Source: Geomonas subterranea
GTDB lineage: Bacteria > Desulfobacterota > Desulfuromonadia > Geobacterales > Geobacteraceae
Length of the DNA: 64,000 bases
Reading direction: 5' to 3'
Assembly (NCBI RefSeq): GCF_019063845.1
Contig: NZ_CP077683.1
Coordinates: 2,418,001-2,482,000, forward strand
Positions 57,291-64,000 of this stretch are shown piece by piece. A program made the translations under genes and the position numbers. A model generated the notes under the pieces. It saw nothing but the letters and a program-made list of their open reading frames with translations, searched no databases and was not told the DNA's origin. How positions within the stretch are numbered: the first letter of the stretch is position 1; each line of letters starts with the position of its first letter.

Positions 57291-60200
57291 TCACCTGAAC
57301 TCCAGCTTGTAGTACACATCGACGCCGGACTCGGAACCGCTCTGGGTCTCGATCTGCATCCGCTTGAAGACGTCGTAGCGCAGCCGGAACAGGTTCTGCC
57401 CGGTGATCAGGGACCGGCCGTAGTTGAGGTAGAGCTTCGGGGTCAGGTATTTGCCGACCGAGAAGACGGATTCGCCGGCGGCCGGCGCCTTGGCGGAGAT
57501 GGCGCCGGTCGGGGTGGTGGCTATCTCCTTGTACCCCATCCGCCCGGTGCTCGAGGTGTCGACCCGCTCCAGTCCCAGCGTACTAAGGCCGAGCCGGTCC
57601 TTGATCTGCTCCTGCAGCGACTCCGATTTCCCGAAGGAGAAGAGTCCGGCCGCCGCGGTGGCCAGCGCGCCCCCCTGTTCGCCGCTGGTCCCCATGGCGT
57701 GCCCGAGCACCATGTACGCGAGGATGTCCACCTCGGGCATGGCGGGCTCGGAGTAAAGCTTCACCACCGGGGCGTTCAGGAACCCGCCCACGGTCACCCC
57801 CGCCTTGACGTCCCCAACCGTGCGCAGGGCGAGGACGTCGAGGGTGGGACGCGTCACCGGGGCGTTCACGTAGTAGATCCGCCCCCGCACGATCTCGAGA
57901 TCCATGCCGTAGGCGCGGTAGCGCCCCTTGACCACCTTGATCTCGCCGGAACTCTCGATCTTGTCGATCCCGTTCAGCACGAGGTCCATGCTGCCACCCA
58001 ACTGCGCATCGATGCCGGACGCCTCCACGCGCACCTTGTCCCCGAGCACCACCTTCACCTTCCCCTCCAGAAGCAGCGGCTTTCCTGTGTCCCTACCCTT
58101 GGGAGGAGCCCCCTCGAAGACCACGTCCTCGCTGGTGGCGACCACGTGCTGCGTCGGGGGGCCGGTGATCAGCATCTCGGGAACGCCGATCTCGCCGTTG
58201 ACGGTTGCCTTGCCGGCGTCCCCTTCGATGGTGAGCTGAGGCGAGGTGTACATGGTGAGTTCGGGCAGGTACACGGTCTGGAAACGCTGGCCGCTCAGGG
58301 TGCCCCGGTAATCGAGCACCCGCCATCCCTTGAGCCTCATCAGGAGGTTGCCGACCAGTTCGCCGCCACCGGAGAGGGCCCTCAGCCGCTCGATGCGCAT
58401 CTCGTCGCGTTCCAGGCGCGCCAGGAGCTGCACCCCGGTGAGGGTGATCCCGGCGCTGGGGAGATAGGCCCCGGCATCGGCTAGTTCCAGGGTTCCGTTC
58501 GCGGTCGGGTCACCCCAGGTTCCTCCCGCCTTGACGTCGACGGTGAGCGTGCCGCGGGTCTCCTGCACGAGCCCCGGGAAGAATGCGGTGAGAAAGCCGT
58601 GTTCCTGCAGCTTTCCGGAGAGGGCGCCGCGCACCCCCCCCTCCTGGTTCGGCACCACCGGCAGCCGGGCCGGAACCGGCAGGAGGAAATCCCCCTTCGC
58701 CTCACCGTAGTCGGCGAGGAAAAGGTCCAGGTTGCCGGTCAGGCTCTCGCCGCGCCAGTCGAAGTTGAGCAGTGCCGAGCGGATCGCGGCGCTCGCCTCG
58801 CCGGTGCTTCCCTGCCAGCGGGCGCTCCCCTGGGAAAACCCGGCCTGGCCCGCAATCTCCAGCCGCTTGCCGGGGAGGAGCCGCCCCTTGGCGCTGCCGT
58901 GGAGTTCCCCCTGGAGATCCATGGCCCCGGGAAGCCAGGGACGCAGCAGGGCGGGCTTGATGTCGCTCCACTCGATGCTGAAATCTCCGGTCTCGGGAAG
59001 GGTGGTGCCGGCGGGGGAGTCCGAGGAGAGTGCCGCACGGAGGCTGCCGCCGGTGTCGAGCCAGAGATCGGCTGAAGCGCGGGTCCCCTTGTCGTCGGCG
59101 TCGGCGCGCAGGGTGAACTGGCTCCCGATCACCTTCTCCCCTTTGGAGCGGTATGCCCCGGTGGCGTCGGCACTGCCATGAAGGACCAGCTTGGCGCCGG
59201 CTTTCCCGGCTTCGCGCCGCTCGAAGCTGACTTCGGCATGGTCGATGGATGCGTCGAACTCGTCCCCCTTGCCCCGCCAGATGACCCGGCCGCCGCCGAG
59301 TGCGGTGGTACCGCTCAGGTCCATGCGGCGCCCGGGGAGGAGCCGCCCCTTGACCTCGCCGGCAAGCCTCCCCTCCAGGGTCAGCTCGGGCGAAAGGTAG
59401 GGGCGCAGGAGCGCGAGATCGAGATCGGTCCAGTTGAGGGTGAGGTCGCCGCGCCGGGGAAGCGCGAGGGCGGCGGGCTCGTCGGAATGGAAGGCGAGAC
59501 GGGCGTTGCCGGAGCCGTTTTCGAGGGCGAGGTCGGCGCCGGCGTCGATGCCTCCCTCCCCTCCCCGCACCGTGGCTACCAGGCGGGAGAGCCCCACCCG
59601 CTTGCCGCCGGTGACGACCGCCCCGCTCGCCTCGGCATAGGCGTTCAGGGTAGCGCGCCCGCCGCGGGCAAGGCGCAGGTCGAAACTCCCTGAAGACGCG
59701 CCGGAGAGTTCCCCCTTGGGGAGCCATACGTCGGCCCGGGCGAGGTTGAGGCCGCTCCAGCTGCCGCTGAAGGCGCCGGAGCGGTCGCGGTTCATGTTGC
59801 CGGCAAGCTCCACGCGCTCGCCCGGGGCCCCGCCGATTACCAGCGGCGTGGTGCTGAAGCGCCCCTGCCCCACGGTAAGCCGAGCCGGAGCGGCAAGCGA
59901 GAAGGGCCCCACGCCGTCGTTGCCTGAGAAGCGGGAAAGCTCGCCGCGCCACGTACCGTCGGCGTACCCCCCCGAGGCGAGGAACTCGACGTTCGCCACG
60001 CCCGAGGCGAGCTGCGCCTCCACGGTGTGCCGCATGGAGGTGCCGCGCAGCGCGAAAGAGGCTGCATCCACCGCGACCGGTCCGCTTCGCACCTCACGTG
60101 CCGTCCCGCGCAGGGATACGGGGTGATCCTTCCCTTCACCGAGGCTCGCCCGCAGCTCCACAGCACCGGCGCGGACGCCGTCGACCGCCAATTCCCGCCC

Positions 60201-61739
60201 CGTGGCGGCGGCCGTGCCCGAGAGCATCCCCTCGCGCCAGCGGAGCCACCCTTCGGCCGTGGCTGATCCGGCGCTCCCCGGCAGCACCCCGGAGAGGTCG
60301 GTCACGTCTGCGGCGAAGTCAAAGCGCCGCCCGGGCTCGCCGCTGCCCCGGAACCGGAACCCTTTGCCCGCCAGCAGCAGGCGCTTCACGGCAAGCTGGG
60401 GACCGCTGAAGCTCCCCTCCAACTCGCCGGTCAGATCGTGCCCCTTCAGCCTGCTTTGCAGCAGCCGCGCCTGTACGCTCCCCCCGACGGCCCCGTGGTC
60501 ACGCTGTCCCACCGAGCCTGTGAGGTCCAGGTTCACCACCCCTTTCCATTCCGCGGCGAGGGCTTCGGGATCCAGCCCCCGGCCGGACAGTTTCCCGCTG
60601 ACCCGCCAGCCGCGGCTCCAGTCGACGTCGAGCGCGCCGCGCACGCTCCCCTTGAGCCATTTGCCTGAGAGCGGGTCCAGGCGCATCCCGTTCTTGTCGC
60701 CGCGGTAGCGCGCCGCAAGTCCCATGCTTTCCCAGCCGGGGCCCCGGTTGGTGAGGTTGAAGGTGCCCAGGTAGCGGGCGGGGCTGCCAGAGAAGGTGAG
60801 CTCGCCGTTGATCAGAACGGGATGGTTGAACTCCCGCTCCAAGTCGAGATCGCCGGCCTTTAGGGCCAGTGCGAAGAGCGGTTCCTCCTTGGTGAGGGTC
60901 ATGCTGCCGTTGCCGGTCAAGGTTCCCCTGCGGCCGGGGCGCAGCAGCCGGAAATTCCTGAAGTTGAAGCCGGTCCGGGTGACGCCCAGGTCGCTGGCGA
61001 TTTCCAGGCGTCTGGCGGCGCCACGGCTGCCGGTCAGCGCGACGGGGCCGGCGAGTTGCTCGGGTTCCCGTCCCGGCTCGAGGTGCGCGTTGACCGCAAA
61101 GGCGTCCATGTCGGACACGGGGCGCGACGGTGCGAGGCGCAGATCGAGCCGTAGCGAAGGGCGCAACAGCCCGGCCGTCACTTCGCCTGAAGCGCTCCCC
61201 TGCGCGGCCGACACGCTCCCTCCGGACATGGTGGTGACCCCGTCGCGCATGGCTAACCCGGCGGTCAGCTCGCTCAACAGGAAGGGCTCACCCTGGAAGT
61301 GGCGGTAGCTCATCCCCTTCAGGCTGAAGCGTTCCACCCGTGCCTCCAGGCGCCCCACCGTTTGGCTCACCTGAGGCCAGCGCAACTCCGGGGCCTTGGC
61401 GGCCAGCGGCGTGTCGTCCTGGATGCGCAGCGCGGTGAGGGAGAGATCGTGCACCAGGAGCTTGCCGTGCAAAAGACGTACGGGTTCCCAGGAGAGGTCC
61501 AGACGCTCCAGTTGCACCACCACCTTGCTCCGGTCGAGCCTCACCCCGGTCAGCCGCAGGCGGTCCCAGAGCCGCCCCTCGACCTGGCGCACCGAGACCG
61601 TGGCGCCGGAAAGCCCTCCCACCGTGGTGACGGCGAAACGGGCGCCCGAGCTGGTATCGAGAAGCCAGAAGAGCCCGGCGGCGGGGGCGATGACCAGCCC
61701 CAGCACGGGAAGCCCTATGTAGAGCGCGAGCCGCCTCAA
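57291..61739 (-). CDS. tamB: TamB, inner-membrane part of the translocation and assembly module
   Basis: 1482 residues: one N-terminal membrane segment (LGLVIAPAAGLFWLL), then a long beta-rich repetitive middle of AsmA-like type, and the C-terminal DUF490/TamB region (VRGRIYYVNAPVTRPTLDVLALRTVGDV, closing VDVYYKLEFR). It spans the periplasm and supports lipid or outer-membrane protein transfer with TamA. Its start overlaps the stop of the upstream gene by four bases (ATGA), so the pair is coupled. Confidence 0.92.
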   Translation of the reverse strand: MRRLALYIGLPVLGLVIAPAAGLFWLLDTSSGARFAVTTVGGLSGATVSVRQVEGRLWDRLRLTGVRLDRSKVVVQLERLDLSWEPVRLLHGKLLVHDLSLTALRIQDDTPLAAKAPELRWPQVSQTVGRLEARVERFSLKGMSYRHFQGEPFLLSELTAGLAMRDGVTTMSGGSVSAAQGSASGEVTAGLLRPSLRLDLRLAPSRPVSDMDAFAVNAHLEPGREPEQLAGPVALTGSRGAARRLEIASDLGVTRTGFNFRNFRLLRPGRRGTLTGNGSMTLTKEEPLFALALKAGDLDLEREFNHPVLINGELTFSGSPARYLGTFNLTNRGPGWESMGLAARYRGDKNGMRLDPLSGKWLKGSVRGALDVDWSRGWRVSGKLSGRGLDPEALAAEWKGVVNLDLTGSVGQRDHGAVGGSVQARLLQSRLKGHDLTGELEGSFSGPQLAVKRLLLAGKGFRFRGSGEPGRRFDFAADVTDLSGVLPGSAGSATAEGWLRWREGMLSGTAAATGRELAVDGVRAGAVELRASLGEGKDHPVSLRGTAREVRSGPVAVDAASFALRGTSMRHTVEAQLASGVANVEFLASGGYADGTWRGELSRFSGNDGVGPFSLAAPARLTVGQGRFSTTPLVIGGAPGERVELAGNMNRDRSGAFSGSWSGLNLARADVWLPKGELSGASSGSFDLRLARGGRATLNAYAEASGAVVTGGKRVGLSRLVATVRGGEGGIDAGADLALENGSGNARLAFHSDEPAALALPRRGDLTLNWTDLDLALLRPYLSPELTLEGRLAGEVKGRLLPGRRMDLSGTTALGGGRVIWRGKGDEFDASIDHAEVSFERREAGKAGAKLVLHGSADATGAYRSKGEKVIGSQFTLRADADDKGTRASADLWLDTGGSLRAALSSDSPAGTTLPETGDFSIEWSDIKPALLRPWLPGAMDLQGELHGSAKGRLLPGKRLEIAGQAGFSQGSARWQGSTGEASAAIRSALLNFDWRGESLTGNLDLFLADYGEAKGDFLLPVPARLPVVPNQEGGVRGALSGKLQEHGFLTAFFPGLVQETRGTLTVDVKAGGTWGDPTANGTLELADAGAYLPSAGITLTGVQLLARLERDEMRIERLRALSGGGELVGNLLMRLKGWRVLDYRGTLSGQRFQTVYLPELTMYTSPQLTIEGDAGKATVNGEIGVPEMLITGPPTQHVVATSEDVVFEGAPPKGRDTGKPLLLEGKVKVVLGDKVRVEASGIDAQLGGSMDLVLNGIDKIESSGEIKVVKGRYRAYGMDLEIVRGRIYYVNAPVTRPTLDVLALRTVGDVKAGVTVGGFLNAPVVKLYSEPAMPEVDILAYMVLGHAMGTSGEQGGALATAAAGLFSFGKSESLQEQIKDRLGLSTLGLERVDTSSTGRMGYKEIATTPTGAISAKAPAAGESVFSVGKYLTPKLYLNYGRSLITGQNLFRLRYDVFKRMQIETQSGSESGVDVYYKLEFR

Positions 61740-63502
61740 AATTCAAACCCCACGGTGAAATGGATGCGAACCGGGGAGGCGCCTGCCGCGAACGGATGGG
61801 CCAGGTACAGGTTCAGCCCGCCGACCGCGGTGTAGTAGTGGACCCCCACCCCCGCCCCCTGCATCAAGTCGATGTTGGCGAAGTCGTTGAACGCGTTGCC
61901 GATGTCGTCGAATACGGAGACCCCCCAGTTCTTGAACAGGGCGCGCTCCAGTTCGACGCTCCCGACCAGCAGGTGTTTCCCCCCCACCACCCTCCCGGCC
62001 GCGTCCCTGGGACCGAGACTTTGATAGGTGTAGCCCCGCACGCTCTGGTCCCCCCCGGCGAAGAAGCGGATCGAGGGGGGGAGTTCGGCGAGCGGATCGG
62101 TGAGCACGCTGTACCCCGTGTTGACGCGGGCGTGGAAGGTGAAGCGCCCGGGGACCGGGACCAGCACGCTCGCGTTGCCGATCGCCTGGACCAGCGCGGT
62201 GTCCGAGCCGAAGTACTGGTGCGCGCCGCGCAGGTCAACCGAGAAACGGTAGCCGCTGGTCGGGCGGATCATGTCGTTGAAGCGGTCCTTGGAGAAGCGG
62301 AAGCCGGGGAGCACCAGCCGGGATTTGGAGCTCACGTTCGCCACCTTGTAGTTTTCCTGCTGGATCTTCAGGTAGGGGGTGGCGAGCTCGCCGCGCCCCA
62401 GTCCGAAGTTGCGGTCGAATTCCATGGCGGCCAGGCGGGTTTGATAGGAGGAGACGGTCTCACGCTGCAGGTTCAGCTGGATCGAGGTGGAACTTCTGAG
62501 GTCGCTTTCGCTGGGCACGGTGTAGCGCCCGGCGAACCCCTGCAGACGCTCGGCCACATAGAGGCTCAGGTCGAGGTCGTTACCCTCGTGGGCGAGGTTG
62601 AGGTCGCGGTAGTGCACCGAGAGCCTCCCCCCGGTGTCGGTGCCGTAGCCGACGCCGGGTCGCAGGGTGCGCCGGGGCGCGCTGGTGAGGCGAACCAGGA
62701 CCGGTACCTTGTGCTCCTTCGCCTCCTCGCGCTGCGGCGTCACCACCACCTGCCGGAAGCGCTCCGAGTTGGCGAAGTTCAGCTGAGTCTCCCCGAGCTT
62801 CGCATAGGAGAACGGATCCCCCTCCTTGAAGGCGATGAACCGCTTCAAAAAGGTATCGGGATAGTCGCCTGCCCCTTCGATGTGGGTGCCGTCGAAGAAG
62901 TAGCGGGCACCGGTATTGAGGGTGAGGAGGATGCGGGCCGTGGCGAGGTCTGGTGAGATGCGGATCTCGTGGCGGGGGAAGTCGGCGTCGAGGTAGCCAA
63001 GGTTCTGGGCCTGCGCCTGGAGGGCGCTCTTGCCCCGCTCGTAGTCGGTCTGCAGCAGCACCCGGCCGGCTGCCAGCGGGAAGGATGCGGCCTGGCGGCG
63101 CATCTCCTTCTGCTCCGCCCCTTCCCCCTCGAGTTTGAGGTCCACCTCGACCACGCGTACCGGTTCGCCGGGGTCGACCACCACCTCCACCCGGCTCTTC
63201 TCCCCCTCTTCCCGCACCGCGGCAACAACCTTGGCCCGGTAGAAGCCGTAAGGCTGCAGGGCCGTGCGGGCCTTTTCCGGCGCCTGCCTGGCGAACCGGT
63301 CCAGCCAGAGCCGGTCGACCTTGCCGTCGCGCACCAGTCCGTGCGGCAACTCCAGCGCCCGGCGGACGTTGTCCAGCGCGTCCCCCTCGACGCCGGAAAC
63401 GTCGACCAGCACCGGCTCCTTGGCGCAAAGCGGCGCGGCGTGGCAGAGGAGCCAGGCGGCACAGACTGCGAGGCGGAGGTATGTGACGAGGGTTCTCGGC
63501 AT
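61736..63502 (-). CDS. tamA: TamA, Omp85-family outer-membrane protein
   Basis: 588 residues from the ATG giving MPRTLVTYLRLAV, which has a clean signal peptide; an ATG 12 codons earlier is also open. Three POTRA-like segments (~45-290: EPVRVVEVDLKLEGEGAEQK, ARYFFDGTHIEG) precede a 16-stranded barrel whose loop motif SIRFFAGGDQSVRGYTYQSLG carries the conserved VRGY. Ends in FTVGFEF, a C-terminal Phe as expected. Confidence 0.9.
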   Translation of the reverse strand: MPRTLVTYLRLAVCAAWLLCHAAPLCAKEPVLVDVSGVEGDALDNVRRALELPHGLVRDGKVDRLWLDRFARQAPEKARTALQPYGFYRAKVVAAVREEGEKSRVEVVVDPGEPVRVVEVDLKLEGEGAEQKEMRRQAASFPLAAGRVLLQTDYERGKSALQAQAQNLGYLDADFPRHEIRISPDLATARILLTLNTGARYFFDGTHIEGAGDYPDTFLKRFIAFKEGDPFSYAKLGETQLNFANSERFRQVVVTPQREEAKEHKVPVLVRLTSAPRRTLRPGVGYGTDTGGRLSVHYRDLNLAHEGNDLDLSLYVAERLQGFAGRYTVPSESDLRSSTSIQLNLQRETVSSYQTRLAAMEFDRNFGLGRGELATPYLKIQQENYKVANVSSKSRLVLPGFRFSKDRFNDMIRPTSGYRFSVDLRGAHQYFGSDTALVQAIGNASVLVPVPGRFTFHARVNTGYSVLTDPLAELPPSIRFFAGGDQSVRGYTYQSLGPRDAAGRVVGGKHLLVGSVELERALFKNWGVSVFDDIGNAFNDFANIDLMQGAGVGVHYYTAVGGLNLYLAHPFAAGASPVRIHFTVGFEF

Positions 63503-63538
63503 GGGCACCACGAGCGGCGCGGCTTCCGGCTGCGCCAT

Positions 63539-63918
63539 GCCCTGCCGGCAACAGGATGGCGAGATGGGAGCGGCCTAACTTTCAGAAAAAGGAATTCCTG
63601 AAGTTTACCATGCAACGTCGGGATGTTATCTTTTTCAGGACAATATCGGCAACTAATTCGCGGCACGGGGTCAAAACAATGACAACAGCGGCCCGCGCTG
63701 TGTCTGCCTCCGCACTACCGCGGCTGGATAATGTCCATCACCGTTGAAGTTACGTCCTCACGCGGCCTGCAACATGGCTGTTCCTGAGATACCGTTGAGC
63801 TAACGGGTCAAGCGGCCGTTATCTCCTGCCAGAGGCCAAAACAACTGTCCCAGTCTGCGGCAGTCCAACTCTGATATAATGTCAGCAGCAGAAATCCCGG
63901 TAGTTCACGAGGTAGGCC
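63539..63918. other. 380-base divergent gap between tamA and the GNAT-like gene
   Basis: No gene supported. The promoter of the plus-strand gene is recognisable: TGATATAAT (63872-63880), an extended -10 with TGn, without a good -35. The tamA promoter must lie on the minus strand; I could not place it. Confidence 0.45.
63872..63880 (+). promoter_or_regulatory. extended -10 promoter of the terminal gene
   Basis: TGATATAAT, TGn plus a perfect TATAAT, 39 bases before the ATG at 63919. Confidence 0.55.
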
Positions 63919-64000
63919 ATGCAGCCAAACGAGACGCACGAGGAAGAGACGCCGCGCATCCGGCAGATGATTATTGAGGACCTGCCGGAAGTGTTCCACA
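63919..64000 (+). CDS. GNAT-like N-acetyltransferase, 5' part only
   Basis: The first 27 codons are in the window; the gene continues beyond it. The peptide reads PRIRQMIIEDLPEVFH after a short acidic start, and the IRxMxxxDLPxV opening is common in GNAT acetyltransferases. Assignment rests on this short piece only. GAGG lies eight bases upstream of the ATG. Confidence 0.55.
   Translation, partial: MQPNETHEEETPRIRQMIIEDLPEVFH

Noticed and set aside
1-64000. CRISPR array, tRNA, rRNA, prophage or classic IS element
   Set aside because: No regularly spaced repeat-spacer units, no cloverleaf or rRNA-like segments, and no transposase, integrase or phage structural gene seen.

Overview
The window looks like a chromosomal segment of a Geobacter-type anaerobe (Geobacteraceae / Desulfuromonadales). 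The grounds are high-GC coding DNA, a complete membrane-bound Hyb-type [NiFe] uptake hydrogenase locus with its maturation genes, methyl-accepting chemotaxis proteins, many sensor kinases and response regulators, a Ptb/Buk pair and a TamA/TamB outer-membrane assembly pair. No phage, integrase, transposase, CRISPR array, rRNA or tRNA gene was seen. The species assignment is inference; the gene families are read from the translated sequence.

Region 1 (1-17,960) is the hydrogenase region. On the minus strand, transcription runs hybS-hybA-hybB-hybL, then hybD, a 57-residue tatA, hypB, hypF, hypC, hypD and hypE. A canonical -24/-12 (sigma-54) promoter lies directly upstream of hybS. hypA lies upstream with its own extended -10 promoter and its own terminator. 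Next come a histidine kinase, an NtrC-type sigma-54 activator with a GAFTSA loop, and a MEDS-PAS-kinase gene split by a one-base frameshift. A divergent 94-residue protein with a HypA-like zinc ribbon lies behind a TTGACC-GA-GGTCAA palindrome.

Region 2 (18,000-27,300) is metabolic and housekeeping: a spermidine-synthase-like methyltransferase, RsgA, a HAD phosphatase, a PlsC-alpha/beta-hydrolase fusion coupled to a glycerophosphodiesterase, and a butyrate/acyl kinase next to a phosphotransacylase that carries an N-terminal XRE-cupin regulator. Region 3 (27,300-36,200) is signalling: a cheW remnant, an MCP, an intact cheW, a second MCP on the opposite strand, two NarL/LuxR-type response regulators and a PAS-NarX-type kinase.

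Region 4 (36,300-45,400) holds small zinc-ribbon and DUF3553 proteins, an L,D-transpeptidase, CysM, a secreted protein of nine carboxypeptidase-regulatory-like repeats, a PstS-like binding protein, DoxX and a YbjN-like protein. Three of these genes share a very similar TTTAC[AT]-N17-TAT promoter. Region 5 (45,600-51,830) is a tightly packed plus-strand run: dipeptide epimerase, DUF819 permease, several small secreted or membrane proteins, an aspartyl protease, an M23 peptidase and a nucleoside deoxyribosyltransferase. It suggests cell-wall peptide handling. Region 6 (52,100-64,000) has an MFS transporter coupled to a transglutaminase-like protein, a secreted metallo-beta-lactamase-fold protein, an AT-richer beta-propeller lipoprotein, a Blc-type lipocalin with a broken upstream copy of its 5' end, TamB/TamA and the start of a GNAT-like gene.

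Non-coding structure is rich. A REP-like GC palindrome family recurs in many intergenic gaps. There are also two MITE-like inverted-repeat elements inside the hydrogenase operon, 15-bp and 17-bp tandem arrays, and a GTAGCCTGTCCCC repeat cluster.
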